Positions 1 to 11,092 of a DNA stretch of 64,000 nt are shown here, in pieces. The translations under genes and the position numbers were made by a program. The notes below the pieces were generated by a model that searched no databases, was not told the origin of the DNA, and was given only the letters and a program-made list of their open reading frames with translations. Origin of the DNA: CAVZBT01 sp963773605 (GTDB lineage Bacteria; Acidobacteriota; UBA6911); assembly GCA_963773605.1 (NCBI GenBank), contig CAVZBT010000010.1, positions 511,835 through 575,834 on the forward strand, read 5' to 3'. Each line of letters starts with the position of its first letter. Within the stretch, counting starts at the first letter, position 1.

Positions 1-147
1 CGCCTCCCAGGGAACCTTCTGCCGAGGGCACGCGCGATTCTGTTGAATCGTCCGGGGAGCGATGTGGCGCACTCCCGGATGAAAGCGAAACCGAGCGGGG
101 AGTATGTTTCCATGTGGCGCAAATACGGTCCTGCATATCAGGGCGAT

Positions 148-196
148 GTGCGGCGCCCAGGCGCCGCACCCAAAGCGGCGTCGAGCCGCCGCACTC
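148..196 (+). repeat. Partial copy A of the dispersed cloverleaf repeat
   Basis: This holds only the second and third hairpins of the roughly 110-bp repeat. The hairpin 2 arms are GTGCGGCGCC and GGCGCCGCAC, and the copy ends with the usual GCCGCCGCACTCC tail. The first half is absent. The outer pair of hairpin 2 differs from other copies on both arms. Bases 1-147 upstream hold nothing I recognise. Confidence 0.8.
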
Positions 197-253
197 CAAA
201 AAAGTTCCCCACACGCCGGCCATTGGATAAAGACGCGCCCAACATACAAAAAC

Positions 254-469
254 TGCCCGTGGTACAATTTTGGTCTGGTGTTCGGCTGTCTCGCAGGGCA
301 GCTCTGGGCTCAGGGGACCAAGCCTGCATCCAAGGACAAGGCCGCCGCCGCGGCCCCGACTGCCGCCAAGGGAGCGCAGTTGGACCTCAACACCGCCAGC
401 AAGGAAGAGTTGATGAAGCTGCCCGGTATCGGGGAGGCCACAGGGATTCGATCATCGCCCATCAGGTGA
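254..469 (+). pseudogene. ComEA-like helix-hairpin-helix protein, truncated or frameshifted
   Basis: The reading frame has a hydrophobic stretch ending in LWAQG, which resembles a signal peptide. An Ala/Lys linker follows, then LDLNTASKEELMKLPGIGEAT, the first half of a ComEA-type helix-hairpin-helix DNA-binding motif. Homology stops there. The next residues in the other frame (DSIIAHQVK) resemble the second helix, so a single-base frameshift or a true truncation is likely. No convincing ATG lies in frame near the hydrophobic segment, so the start is also uncertain. ComEA relatives bind DNA outside the cytoplasmic membrane, but this fragment is too short to assign a role. Confidence 0.45.
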
Positions 470-612
470 AGTAGTTCATCGCCAGTCGCAGCCGCTTGCC
501 TGTCCGCGAGGGCGCCCCTTTTGATTTGTCCTACCCCAGAAATGAGGATGAACGTGGCGTCTTCTACGCTCTTAACTGTAGATTAGTACACTTAAATACT
601 TACGGAAATAGG

Positions 613-705
613 TGGCGGAGAGGGGGGGATTCGAACCCCCGACACCGGTTTTGCCAGTGTAACTGCTTAGCAGGCAGCCCTGTTCGGCCACTCCAGCACC
701 TCTCC
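613..705 (-). tRNA. tRNA-Ser (anticodon GCT)
   Basis: Read on the minus strand, the gene starts GGAGAGGTG and ends CCTCTCCGCCA, giving a 7-bp acceptor stem, a G discriminator and an encoded CCA. The anticodon loop CTGCTAA gives GCT, which reads AGC/AGU serine codons. The T arm GGTTCGAATCC is standard. The length of 93 nt, with a long variable arm, fits a class II tRNA-Ser. It lies downstream of the DUF4416 gene on the same strand. Confidence 0.97.
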
Positions 706-800
706 GCAGCCGATGCGTGCGGTCCCGCGCCAGAAACGGCGCAGGGCCGGACGGAATAGTAGCGAATTCAAATCCCAAAATCTACCACCAAGCCAAAGGC

Positions 801-1341
801 TTAGGATGCCGTCTTCAGTTGGGTGCGGTAGCGGGCCCGCAGCGCGTCGAAAAATGCCGCGTATCGTCCGCTGCGGAAATCGGGAAACGTCCACGGGAAA
901 CTGCGCCAGGCGCCGGCCTCGTAGTGCATCGTCACCTCGGCGTAGATCCCATCCGCCACCAGGATGCGGTGGTAGAAATTCTTGGTGGAGGCGAGCACAA
1001 CCTTCGAAAGCTCGACATAGCCGGGGTCCAGGTTCACCGGTCTGCGCCACCCCGGCGAACTCCGGCCGCAGGGCCGCTTCCAGCTCGTTCGCCTGCAGCT
1101 TGATCGCGGCTATGTCGCCCGGCTGAATCAATTTCTCGAAAGCGACGAAGCGGCGTTCGATAGGCGTCCCCATCTCCTCGTTGTAGTACGCCGTCGCATC
1201 GAAGGGGAAGGATCCGCTGCGCATGTCGACGTTGCCGAACAGGCTGGCCAGCCGCGCTTCCGCCGCGGCCGTCGCCGCCTCGAGCGACGACAGGATCCCG
1301 ACAAAGAGCTTTACCGGCGCGACCGGCCGGACATGGCCCAT
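801..1341 (-). CDS. DUF4416 family protein (one frameshift)
   Basis: About 180 residues, the usual size for DUF4416, a family of unknown function. The N-terminal part (GHVRPVAPVKLFVGILSS, then FDATAYYNEEMG and ERRFVAFEKLIQPGDIA) and the C-terminal part (NLDPGYVELSKVVLASTKNF, then a TMHYEAG segment) are both typical of the family. They lie in different frames that join near 1037, so one base is probably wrong there. The chosen ATG at 1341 has a GGGGA ribosome-binding site. An alternative ATG at 1368 would overlap the queC stop codon. It sits directly downstream of queC on the same strand and is probably co-transcribed. Confidence 0.75.
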
Positions 1342-1364
1342 ACTCACTTCCCCGGGGTGGAGTG

Positions 1365-2057
1365 TCATACGCGGTACCGCGTCGGATCGGGCACCCCTGC
1401 CTGCGCGAACCCCTCGCGGCGCAACTGGCAGGAGTCGCACGCGCCGCACGCAAGCCCTTCGGCGGTGGGGTCGTAGCAGCTGTGGGTGAGCGAAAAATCA
1501 ACCCCTGCATCCGATGCCGGCTCGGATGATCTGCGCCTTCGTCATCTGCAGCAGCGGCGCGTGGATCCGGTAGCGCGCGCGCCCCTCCACGCCATCCCGG
1601 GTTGCCACTCGGGCCAGTGCCTCGAATTGGCATGAGGAACTCCGGCCGGCAATCGGGGTAGCCCGAATAATCGACCGCGTTCACACCGATAAAGATGTCC
1701 TCGCCGCCGAGGGCCTCGCACCAGCCGAGCGCGACGCGCGAGGAAAATGGTGTTGCGGGCGGGCACATAGGTGACGGGAATCTCCGCCGCCATCTCCTCG
1801 ATCGGCCGTCCCTTGGGGACCGCGATGTCGGCGGTCAAGGCGGAGCCGCCGATCGCCCGCAGGTCGATCGCGGCGACGACGTGCCGCGCGACCTCGAGCT
1901 GCCGGACCACACGGCGCGCGGCTTCCAGTTCCTGTCGGTGCCGCTGCCCGTAGTCGAAGGTCAGGGCGCAGCTCTCGAACCCCTGCGCCCGCGCGAGCGC
2001 GAGCGTCGTGGCCGAATCGATGCCTCCACTGACCAGGACAACCGCGATCTTAGCCAT
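1365..2057 (-). CDS. queC: 7-cyano-7-deazaguanine synthase QueC (frameshifted)
   Basis: QueC converts 7-carboxy-7-deazaguanine to preQ0 using ATP and ammonia, in the queuosine pathway in the cytoplasm. The start MAKIAVVLVSGGIDSATTLA contains the SGGxDS PP-loop for ATP. Further on are TFDYGQRH, VPARNTIFL and the family signature GVNAVDYSGYPDCRPEF. The C-terminal zinc site SCYD...CGACDSCQLR is present. These pieces lie in several frames, with breaks near 1740, 1625 and 1500. The total of about 230 codons matches full-length QueC, so sequence errors are more likely than decay. No other queuosine genes lie nearby. Confidence 0.88.
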
Positions 2058-2069
2058 CACCGATTCTGT

Positions 2070-2183
2070 GGAGTGCGGACGGCGGTTGGACGCCGCTTTG
2101 GGGTCGGCGCCCAGGCGCCGACCTCTGGCCCACGCCGGCCGATCCAGTACAATCCCGAAGCGGCGCCGAGGCACCGCACTCCA
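2070..2183 (-). repeat. Copy B of the dispersed cloverleaf repeat, inverted
   Basis: This copy lies in reverse orientation in the divergent interval between queC and the ABC-F gene. It has GGAGTGCGG at one end, CCGCACTCC at the other, and the central hairpin GGTCGGCGCC/GGCGCCGACC. Confidence 0.85.
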
Positions 2184-2255
2184 TAAGGTGCCTCAGCTTC
2201 GAAGGCTCAGAGACTCCAAGCCGGCTATGCTAAACTTAAAAATTTTGAGGAAATC

Positions 2256-4206
<1,951 letters not shown>

Positions 4207-4266
4207 CCCGGGTTAAGGGCTTCCACCGCAAATCCTGCCTTGAACGACATCATTCGAGCGTTTCTT

Positions 4267-4380
4267 ATGGAGTGCGGTGCCTCGGCACCGCTTTCTGGGT
4301 TTTGCTGGACCGGCAGGCGGGTCCGAAAGGTCGGCGCCTAGGCGCCGACCCCAAAGCGGCGTCGAGCCGCCGCACTCCAT
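4267..4380 (+). repeat. Copy C of the dispersed cloverleaf repeat (reference copy)
   Basis: The most complete copy. ATGGAGTGCGG at 4267 pairs with CCGCACTCCAT ending at 4380. Inside are hairpin 1 (GCGGTGCC/GGCACCGC, 4274-4291), hairpin 2 (GGTCGGCGCC/GGCGCCGACC) and hairpin 3 (GCGGC/GCCGC). It lies between the convergent ABC-F and wecB genes. Confidence 0.9.
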
Positions 4381-4389
4381 ACTATTCCC

Positions 4390-5550
4390 TCAAAGACTCC
4401 TTTTGACCCCTTGCCGTGTAAATAAAGGGGGGGGGGCCGGCGCGCGACCGGCCGCGTGCTCGAGGGCCTGCACGATACGCTCCGACGCCAGCCCGTCCCC
4501 GTAAGGATTGACGGCCTCGGACATGCGCCGGTATGCGGCCGGCTCCGCCAGCAGCTCTGAGGCGGCGTCGACGATCGGCGCCGGTTTCGGTCCCGACCAG
4601 CCGCACCGTCCCGGCGGCCACACCCTCGGGCCGCTCGGTGGTGTTGCGCAGCACGAGCACCGGTTTGCCCAGCGCAGGCGCCTCCTCCTGGATCCCCCCG
4701 GAGTCGGTGAGGATCAGGTACGAGTTCTTCATGAAGTGGACCGTTTCGAAGTAGTCGGTCGGTTCCAGAAGGACGATGTTGTCCTGCCGGCTCAGCCGCG
4801 GCAGGACGGTGTCGCGCACCGCGGGGCTCAGATGCACCGGAAAGACGATCAGGGTATCGGGAAAACGTTCGACGATCTGCAGGAGCGCCGAGCAGATCTG
4901 CTCCTGGGGTTTCCCGTGGTTTTCGCGGCGGTGCGAGGTTACCAGGATCATGCGGCGGCGCTCGGCCGCTACCCGGCGCAGCACCGGGTGCTCGCAGGCG
5001 CGCCCCTGCCGCAGGACGTCCTGCAGCGCGTCGATGACGGTGTTGCCGGTTACCCATATCCGACCCGGATCGACGTGCTCGGCCAGCAGGTTGTTGCGGG
5101 ACTGCTCGGTGGGGGCGAAATGCAGATCGGCCAGCACGGTGGTGAGGTGGCGGTTGATTTCCTCGGGGAAAGGGTGGAACTTCTCGCGCGTCCTGAGTCC
5201 GGCCTCGACATGGGCGACCGTGATCTTGTGTAGAAGGCGGTGAGCGCCCCCAGGAAAGTCGTGGACGTGTCCCCCTGGACCAGGACGAAATCCGGCCTCA
5301 AACGAGAGAACACCCCGTCGAGCCCGGTTGCGGCCCGGGCGGTGATTTCCGCCAGGCTCTGGCGCGGCCGGATGATGTGCAGGTCGTGGTCAGGCCGGAT
5401 CGAGAACAGCTCGAGCACCTGGTCCAGCATCTCGCGGTGCTGGGCCGTGACGATGGTCACCGGCCGGAAGCGCGCCGGGTGCTCCTGGAGGCGGCGAATG
5501 ACCGGCGCGAGTTTGATCGCTTCCGGCCTCGTGCCGAACACAAGCGCCAC
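4390..5550 (-). CDS. wecB: UDP-N-acetylglucosamine 2-epimerase, non-hydrolysing (frameshifted)
   Basis: The enzyme interconverts UDP-GlcNAc and UDP-ManNAc for cell-surface polysaccharide synthesis in the cytoplasm. Visible family motifs are FGTRPEAIKLAPVI, VTAQHREMLDQ, VQGDTST, LVTSHRRENHG, the LTDSGGIQEEAP loop and LVLRNTTERPEG. Frame breaks lie near 5225 (before the HVEAG-type segment) and near 4600. The total length of about 385 residues is normal. The start is uncertain: GTG 5550 is the first start in frame, but ATG 5581 followed by SGAAAAPLK would give a better N-terminus if one base is wrong near 5552. It stands alone, without other polysaccharide genes. Confidence 0.88.
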
Positions 5551-5581
5551 TCTTCAGCGGAGCTGCCGCCGCGCCGGACAT

Positions 5582-6018
5582 AAAGTTGTCCTCAGTATTA
5601 GAGTGCGAAGCCGCGAACATCATAGCATGGGGCCTGGGGGCCGGCCGCTCGCACGCCTTTCATTACGTTACATGTGCAGATCGACTGGCAATAAAATCGC
5701 TTCTGTGTTAAGTTAGGATTTCTAGAGTACCCGGCACACCGTCCTGAAACAAAACGTGGAACTGTGCATCTTTCTTCTCGTGGGCGGTTGCCCGTTCCGG
5801 GCCGTCTGTTCTCCGGTCATACGTTTTCCCGGTTCTTACTGACTCGATAGCGGCGTCTCTCTCCGGCGGGGCATGACGCTCCGCGTTCCCGGCGGTCGCC
5901 GCGACGTATCTCCTGTCCGTACCGAAGCATTATTGGACATCCAGCTACACGTCGGCTTTACGTCGTATTACACCCGCTGACTCACTCAGTGGAGTTCTCT
6001 TTTCAAAGGTAAACACAG
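5582..6018. other. Intergenic region, about 440 bp, no gene recognised
   Basis: This lies between the divergent wecB and Cys-rich genes. It is less GC-rich in part (around 5680-5720) and must hold both promoters. I see no ORF, tRNA, terminator or known riboswitch in it. Confidence 0.5.
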
Positions 6019-6444
6019 ATGGACAGAAAGTACCGCCAACGCGGATACCAGGATGACGGCCGCGAGCGCGAGAAGAGGCCGAGGCCGCCGCAGCCGCACG
6101 GACCCAAAGGGTCCAGCGGGCGGGTCGAAACGCGGTTTCACCTGATCACGCGCTGCAACAACTGCGCCGCGGAGATCCAGATCGCCGACCAGATCCAGGT
6201 CACGGACAAGTGCAAGAACTGCGGCACGGATCTGCACACGTGCCGCAATTGCCTGAGCTTCGACCCGTCGGCGCGCAACGAGTGCGTCAAGCCGGTCGAA
6301 GTGCGTGTGACCAACAAGAGCACGAACAACATGTGCCCGTTCTTCACGCCGAAGATCCTGGTCGAGAAGCAGGGCAGCGGCGCCGCACCCCCCAAGGTGG
6401 AGCATAGTCACCGCCAGGCCTTTCTGGATCTCTTCAAGAAATAA
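6019..6444 (+). CDS. Small Cys-rich, zinc-ribbon-like conserved hypothetical protein
   Basis: 141 residues with no signal peptide. A basic N-terminal 40 residues precede RCNNCAAEIQIAD, KCKNCGTDLHTCRNC and a later MCPFF. The first two pairs (CNNC and CKNC) look like a zinc ribbon, and further Cys residues (CRNC, ECVKP, MCP) could form a second metal site. I do not recognise a named family. It is intact and sits 75 bp upstream of an oxidoreductase on the same strand. A role in nucleic-acid or protein binding is a guess from the zinc-ribbon pattern and the basic tail. Confidence 0.7.
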   Translation: MDRKYRQRGYQDDGREREKRPRPPQPHGPKGSSGRVETRFHLITRCNNCAAEIQIADQIQVTDKCKNCGTDLHTCRNCLSFDPSARNECVKPVEVRVTNKSTNNMCPFFTPKILVEKQGSGAAPPKVEHSHRQAFLDLFKK

Positions 6445-6518
6445 TTCATACGCCATCCGTGACAGCAGATGCCGGGCGCGCAGCGCGACCGGAATCGCCA
6501 GCCAGGCGGAGGGACATC

Positions 6519-7407
6519 ATGACCAAAGAGACGGTCGGATTTGTCGGGCTGGGCAACATGGGTCTGCCCATGGCAACGAACCTCGTGCGCGCCGGCTACC
6601 CGCTCCGGGTCTACAACCGCACGCGCGAGAAGGCGCGGCTTCTGCAACGACTCGGGGCGACGGTCGTGTCGACTCCGGCGGAAACCGCGGTGCCCGGCGG
6701 TATCGTCTGCACGATGGTGGCCGACGACGATGCGCTGCTCGAGATCGCTGTCGCGCAGGATGCCCTGGCCGAAGAGTCTCGGGCCGGGCGGCGTGCACGT
6801 CTCGATGAGCACGGTCTCTCCCGAGGTGGCCGGTCGCGTCGCGCAGCATCACGCGGCGTTTGGCGTGTCGTATGTCGCTGCCCCCGTTTTCGGGCGTCCC
6901 GAAGCCGCCGAGGCGCGCAAGCTCGCCGTCTGCGTTTCGGGTGCAGCCGACGCCAAGACGCGGGTGCGCCCCCTCCTGGATGCGCTTGGCCAGGGAGTGT
7001 TCGACATGGGTGAAGAGCCCGCAGCCGCGAATGTCGCCAAACTCGTGGGGAACTTCTGGATCATGTCGGCGATCGAAACCATGGCCGAGGGTTTCGCGTT
7101 GGCCGAGAAGAACGGTCTCGACCCGGCCCGGGTGGTCGATCTGCTCGGATCGACCCTCTTCGCCTGTCCCATTTATCAGAACTACGGCCGGATGCTGCTG
7201 TCTGGCGTCTTCGAACCTGCCGGTTTCCGGCTCCAACTCGGCCTGAAGGACGTCAACCTGATGCTCAAGACGGCCGGCGCGAGCCATGTGCCGCTCCCGC
7301 TGGCCAGCCTGCTGCACGACCGCCTGATCTCGGGTGTCGCCCGCGGTCGCGGTAACCTGGATTGGACGGCCATCTCCCTAGATATCCGCGAGTCCTCGGG
7401 ACTATAG
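6519..7407 (+). CDS. NAD(P)-dependent beta-hydroxyacid dehydrogenase family oxidoreductase (one frameshift)
   Basis: The N-terminal Rossmann fold has GFVGLGNMGLPMATNL, the GxGxxG dinucleotide loop of the 3-hydroxyisobutyrate dehydrogenase/GLYR1 family, followed by VYNRT. The middle has SPEVAGRVA and a substrate loop YVAAPVFGRPE. The conserved catalytic Lys is in ANVAKLVGNFW, and the C-terminal helical domain has GLKDVNLML. One frame break lies near 6770, before SLGPGGVHVSMSTVSP. The ATG at 6519 follows a GGCGGAGGG site. The true substrate (hydroxyisobutyrate, tartronate semialdehyde, succinic semialdehyde or another) cannot be told from sequence. Confidence 0.85.
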
Positions 7408-7430
7408 AGGGGAGAGGAGTCGGCTGCAGC

Positions 7431-7479
7431 AGAGGTATCAGGACAAACCAGCGAATGGGCGAAATCCGCGGTGCGCGGT
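7431..7479 (+). repeat. Dispersed short repeat 2, copy 1
   Basis: AGAGGTATCAGGACAAACC, followed by GCGAATGGGC and GAAATCCGCGG, closely matches 17189-17234. It lies between the oxidoreductase and the aminotransferase and is unrelated to the cloverleaf repeat. Confidence 0.6.
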
Positions 7480-7514
7480 AGGCCTGTTCGTTCATACTGC
7501 ACGGGAGCGCTGTC

Positions 7515-8813
7515 ATGTCTGACCCAAAGAACGAGTTCGAAAAACTGGCGGAGGCAGGAGGGACCCCGGTCCGGACCCGGCCCCTGCCCCTGGAGTTCCC
7601 GGGCGTCCACCACATGGACGACGAGGAAATCGAGGCTGCCGTTCGCATCCTCAAGTCCCGATCCCTGTTCCGCTACTACGGCATAGATTTCCAGAACGAA
7701 GTGGCCAGCTTCGAGGCCGACTTCGCCGCGTTCGCGGGCGCGAAGCACGCCGTCGCGGTCAGCAGCGGCACCGGCGCGCTGCACACCGCTCTGGGGGCCC
7801 TGGGCGTCGGCCCCGGCCAGGAGATCATCATCCCTGCCTACCTGTGGGTCTCGGTAATCGCCGCCGTCGTCAACCACGGCGCCATACCGGTGCTGGCCGA
7901 CATCGACCAGAGCTTCTGCCTCTCCCCGAGTTCGGTCGAGCGGCAGATCACAGGGAAGACGCGCGGGATCATCCTGATCCACATGAGCGGGGCGGCGGGC
8001 GACGTGGTGGCCGTTCAGAAAATCGCACGCGACCGCGGGCTCTTCCTGCTCGAAGACTGCGCACAGTGTGCCGGTGGGACGGTGGGCGGCCGGAAGGTCG
8101 GGACCTTCGGCGACATGGGGATCTTCAGCTTCCAGATGAACAAGAACATGACGGCCGGCGAGGGAGGCTGCATCGTCACGGATGACCCGCGGCTGGCGGG
8201 CAGGGCTTTCGCATGCCACGACCAGGGCTATACGCGCGATGAAAGCGGCCGCCCGGTGCAGGACGACCCGGATTTCCGCCTCTGGGGGAAGGGCTATCGT
8301 CTCGACGAGTTGCGTGCCGCCGTGCTGCGCGTCCAGCTGAAGAAACTCCCGGGCACAATCGCGGCCATGCGGACCAGCAAATACCGCATCCGTGAAGCCC
8401 TGAGCCGGTTCCCGCAGGTGACCCTCCGGACCATTCAGGACCCCGCCGGCGACACCGGGTGTTTTCTGATCACAACCTACCCTGACGGCGACACGGCCCA
8501 GAAGGTGAGCTCCGCCTTGCGCGCCGAAGGCATACGGACCTTCCCGCAGGGGATTTCGAACATCGTGATGACCGATTGGGGTCTGCACCTGTACTGGAGA
8601 AACGCCAGCCTGGTGCAACACGCCTCCCTGGACCGGGGCGGGTTCCCGTGGCGGCTCGCGGAAAACGCCGGCATGACCCGAAGCTACGGCAAGGGAACCT
8701 GCCCGGTGGCCGACAGCCTGTTCGAGCGCAGCATTCTGTTGCCCATCCCGTCCTGCCTTGCGGACTCAGACGAGGACGACATCATTCGAGCGTTTCGAAA
8801 GGTGTTGCATTGA
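7515..8813 (+). CDS. DegT/DnrJ/EryC1/StrS family PLP-dependent aminotransferase
   Basis: 432 residues, intact. These enzymes transaminate sugars or cyclitols, or have related PLP-dependent activities. Motifs present are AVSSGTGALHTAL near residue 80, PAYLWVSVIAAV, the PLP-ring Asp region LLEDCAQCAGG, and the Schiff-base Lys in FQMNKNMTAGEGG near residue 215. The ATG at 7515 follows GGGAG. The stop codon (8811-8813) runs into repeat copy D. A sugar-nucleotide substrate is usual in the family, but there is no adjacent sugar-biosynthesis cluster to confirm it. Confidence 0.88.
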   Translation: MSDPKNEFEKLAEAGGTPVRTRPLPLEFPGVHHMDDEEIEAAVRILKSRSLFRYYGIDFQNEVASFEADFAAFAGAKHAVAVSSGTGALHTALGALGVGPGQEIIIPAYLWVSVIAAVVNHGAIPVLADIDQSFCLSPSSVERQITGKTRGIILIHMSGAAGDVVAVQKIARDRGLFLLEDCAQCAGGTVGGRKVGTFGDMGIFSFQMNKNMTAGEGGCIVTDDPRLAGRAFACHDQGYTRDESGRPVQDDPDFRLWGKGYRLDELRAAVLRVQLKKLPGTIAAMRTSKYRIREALSRFPQVTLRTIQDPAGDTGCFLITTYPDGDTAQKVSSALRAEGIRTFPQGISNIVMTDWGLHLYWRNASLVQHASLDRGGFPWRLAENAGMTRSYGKGTCPVADSLFERSILLPIPSCLADSDEDDIIRAFRKVLH

Positions 8814-8900
8814 GTGCGGTTTCACTGGATCCATAGGCATTTGCGAAAGAGGTCGGCGCCCAGGCGCCGACGCCAAAGCGGCGTCGAGCCGCCGCACTCC
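8813..8900 (+). repeat. Copy D of the dispersed cloverleaf repeat, lacking hairpin 1
   Basis: The closing-stem sequence GAGTGCGG starts inside the aminotransferase stop codon. Hairpin 1 is deleted, while hairpin 2 (GGTCGGCGCC/GGCGCCGAC) and hairpin 3 are intact, ending in GCCGCCGCACTCC. Confidence 0.85.
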
Positions 8901-8933
8901 AAAGCGCGGTGCCGTTGCGGAATCAGACGCTAT

Positions 8934-9043
8934 GGAGTGCGGTGCCTGGGCACCGCTTTTGCGGTTTCACTGGATTCATTGACAGGTGCGAAAGGTCGGC
9001 GCCTAGGCGCCGACCCTAAAGCGGCGTCGAGCCGCCGCACTCC
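8934..9043 (+). repeat. Copy E of the dispersed cloverleaf repeat
   Basis: A full copy 34 bp after copy D in the same orientation. Hairpin 1 is GCGGTGCC/GGCACCGC with a changed loop (TG), and hairpin 2 has TA in the loop, as in copy C. It lies just before the end of the convergent ferritin-like gene. Confidence 0.9.
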
Positions 9044-9060
9044 AAAGCGCGGTGCCGCGG

Positions 9061-9579
9061 CTACTGCGCTACGGGTTCGTCCGAGTAGTCATCCGGGTCC
9101 GCATCGGGGCCGGCCGGGAGCCGCTCAAGCTGACGGCGGACTAGCTCTTGGTGGAGGATTTCCTCATCCTTGAGTTCGGCGAAGAGCGCCGCGACCGCCG
9201 GGTCCGCCACATGCGGCAGGGCTCCCGCGAAAAACTCGTGCGCCTTCACTTCGGACGCCAGGGCGACGGTCATGGCCTGTCGCGGGGACATGAACGCCCG
9301 CGTTTGGTCGTAGTCCGGCGCTTCCACGTCCCAGAGCATGGACCGGCTCATCCGCGTGGGCTCGTCGCCAAACAGCGCGCGGCGTCTCGCAAGCAGTTCT
9401 GCCCCGTGTTTGGTTTCGTTCCCCGCCATTGTCCGAAAGAACTCGGCTGCATCCGGGGTGTGGTGCAGCTGCAGTTGGTCGACGAATTCCTCATAGCGCT
9501 CGCGGGCCTCGTCCTCGATCAGGATGGCCAGGTCCAGTGCGTCCTTGAGCGACAGTTCTCCGAAGTTGACCTGTTTCAT
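9061..9579 (-). CDS. Ferritin-like / rubrerythrin-type di-iron protein
   Basis: 172 residues, all helical in character. Carboxylate and His ligands occur in a rubrerythrin-like order: EDEARERYEEF, GNETKHGAELL, ASEVKAHEFF and KDEEILHQELV. No C-terminal rubredoxin domain (CxxC pairs) is present, so this is the short ferritin-like form. Such proteins typically handle peroxide or iron in the cytoplasm. The ATG at 9579 has a TGGAGAA site seven bases upstream, better than a longer start at 9606. It is divergent from a thioredoxin-like gene, which agrees loosely with a redox-stress role. Confidence 0.8.
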   Translation of the reverse strand: MKQVNFGELSLKDALDLAILIEDEARERYEEFVDQLQLHHTPDAAEFFRTMAGNETKHGAELLARRRALFGDEPTRMSRSMLWDVEAPDYDQTRAFMSPRQAMTVALASEVKAHEFFAGALPHVADPAVAALFAELKDEEILHQELVRRQLERLPAGPDADPDDYSDEPVAQ

Positions 9580-9623
9580 GACGGATTCTCCAGGAAGCCG
9601 AACCACCAGCGCGAGCGCAAAAA

Positions 9624-9652
9624 ATTCTGTTCTGCGGCTCCCCGGTTGTCAA
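9624..9652 (-). promoter_or_regulatory. Sigma70-type promoter for the ferritin-like gene
   Basis: On the minus strand, TTGACA (9652-9647) is followed after exactly 17 bases by CAGAAT (9629-9624), 45 bp upstream of the chosen ATG. The -35 matches the sigma70 consensus fully and the -10 at four of six positions. Confidence 0.45.
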
Positions 9653-9725
9653 GGTGCCGGTCCCTTTTCCGTTGCGGTCGGCGACCGGGCATGCTACCAA
9701 GATTGCACGAGGAAAGGAGTCTCCC

Positions 9726-10841
9726 ATGCGATTTGCGGCGCTCTCGGTCGCCTTGTTGGTTTTTTGTCTGCTGCCGGCATTCTCCGCCGCGGATGAACCG
9801 GAAACCCTGCCTGTAGGATCCCCGGCGCCGGATTTCAACCTCCCGGGCGTCGACGGGCGCAATTACCGGCTCGCGGATTTTGCGGGGTCGGACGTGCTGG
9901 TGATCGTCTTCACGTGCAATCACTGTCCGACTGCCCAGGCCTACGAAGGGCGCATCAAGAAGCTTGCCGAGGATTACCGGGGCCGCGGGGTCGCCGTCGT
10001 GGCGATCTCGCCGAACGACCCCCTGGCCGTGCGGCTCGATGAGCTCGGCTATACCGACCTGAGCGATTCGTTCGAGGAAATGAAGATCCGGGCGAGGGAC
10101 GGGCGCTTCAATTTCCCGTATCTCTACGACGGAGACGCCCAGCAGGCAGCCCGTGCCTATGGCCCGACGGCAACCCCGCACGTGTTCATCTTCGACAAAC
10201 AGCGCAAGCTGCGGTTCGCCGGACGGGTGGACGACGGCGAGAAAATCGAGCGGGCGACGGCGCACGACACCCGCAACGCCATCGAGGCCCTCCTTGCGAA
10301 GAAACCCGTTCCGGTCGAGACCACCAAGACTTTCGGCTGCTCGATCAAGTGGGCTGACAAGCGCGCTTCGGTCAAGCGCGGGTTCGAAGAGTGGGCCCGC
10401 GAAGAAGTGCGCCTCGACACGCTCGACGAGCCGGGTGTGCGGCGCGTGGTGAAAAATGACTCCGCAAAGCTGCTCCTCATCAATGTGTGGGCGACATGGT
10501 GCGGGCCGTGCGTGGTCGAGTTCCCGACTCTGGTCACGGTCAACCGCATGTACCGGGGGCGCCCCTTCGAGCTCGTCACCATCAGCGCCGATTCCCCCGG
10601 CAAGCGTGCCGACGCGCTGGCATTCCTCCGCAAACAGCAGGCCTCCGGCCGCAACTACATCTTCGCGCCGGACAACATCTACAAGCTGGTCGAGGCCGTG
10701 GACCCCGCTTGGCGCGGCTCCCTGCCCTACACGATCCTGGTGGCACCGGGAGGCAGGATCCTCTACCGGAAGATGGGTGAAGTCGACGCCCTGCAGCTCA
10801 AGAAGGCGATCGTCGGCCACGTCGGGCGGTATTACGAATGA
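9726..10841 (+). CDS. Secreted double-thioredoxin-fold protein (AhpC/TSA-like plus TlpA-like)
   Basis: 371 residues with a clear signal peptide (MRFAALSVALLVFCLLPAFSAAD). The first domain (about 30-185) is an AhpC/TSA-type thioredoxin fold with VGSPAPDFNLPG, a CNHC motif at VFTCNHCPTAQ, and the cis-Pro region TATPHVFIFD. The second (about 235-371) is TlpA/ResA-like with WATWCGPCVVEFP. Each domain therefore has its own CxxC pair. The likely place is the periplasm, with a disulfide or peroxide redox role. The ATG at 9726 follows GAAAGGAG. It is divergent from the ferritin-like gene across 146 bp. Confidence 0.85.
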   Translation: MRFAALSVALLVFCLLPAFSAADEPETLPVGSPAPDFNLPGVDGRNYRLADFAGSDVLVIVFTCNHCPTAQAYEGRIKKLAEDYRGRGVAVVAISPNDPLAVRLDELGYTDLSDSFEEMKIRARDGRFNFPYLYDGDAQQAARAYGPTATPHVFIFDKQRKLRFAGRVDDGEKIERATAHDTRNAIEALLAKKPVPVETTKTFGCSIKWADKRASVKRGFEEWAREEVRLDTLDEPGVRRVVKNDSAKLLLINVWATWCGPCVVEFPTLVTVNRMYRGRPFELVTISADSPGKRADALAFLRKQQASGRNYIFAPDNIYKLVEAVDPAWRGSLPYTILVAPGGRILYRKMGEVDALQLKKAIVGHVGRYYE

Positions 10842-10915
10842 CGCCGCATCGGTGAACGATGGTGCAGCGCGCATTCTCGCCCCCGCCGGTCTCCATCCTT
10901 CTGCTCGTGCCACGA

Positions 10916-11030
10916 CTACATCGCCAGCTTCAGCGCATGCCGCGTGGCTTCCTCGAAGGACGCGAATTCCGGGCGGCTGCATAGGATTTCGTGCAAGCCG
11001 GCGGAATCGGCGCGTCATCAAATTGGGGGA
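10916..11030 (-). pseudogene. Possible orphan C-terminal gene fragment
   Basis: One minus-strand frame reads LHEILCSRPEF then ASFEEATRHALKLAM and a stop, which looks like the end of a helical protein. No upstream gene continues from it, because the next stretch holds the opposite-strand macroglobulin start. It may be a remnant or chance. The rest of 10842-11092 holds nothing I recognise. Confidence 0.2.
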
Positions 11031-11092
11031 ACCGTGAAACTCCCGCGCGCATCTAAGCCGTCGTACAACCATGCTCCCGAGCGGAGGAGAAC

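Noticed and set aside
8813..9043. Two tRNA-like genes suggested by the cloverleaf shape
   Set aside because: There is no T-loop GGTTCGA, no anticodon-loop pattern and no CCA end. The shape is not a tRNA.
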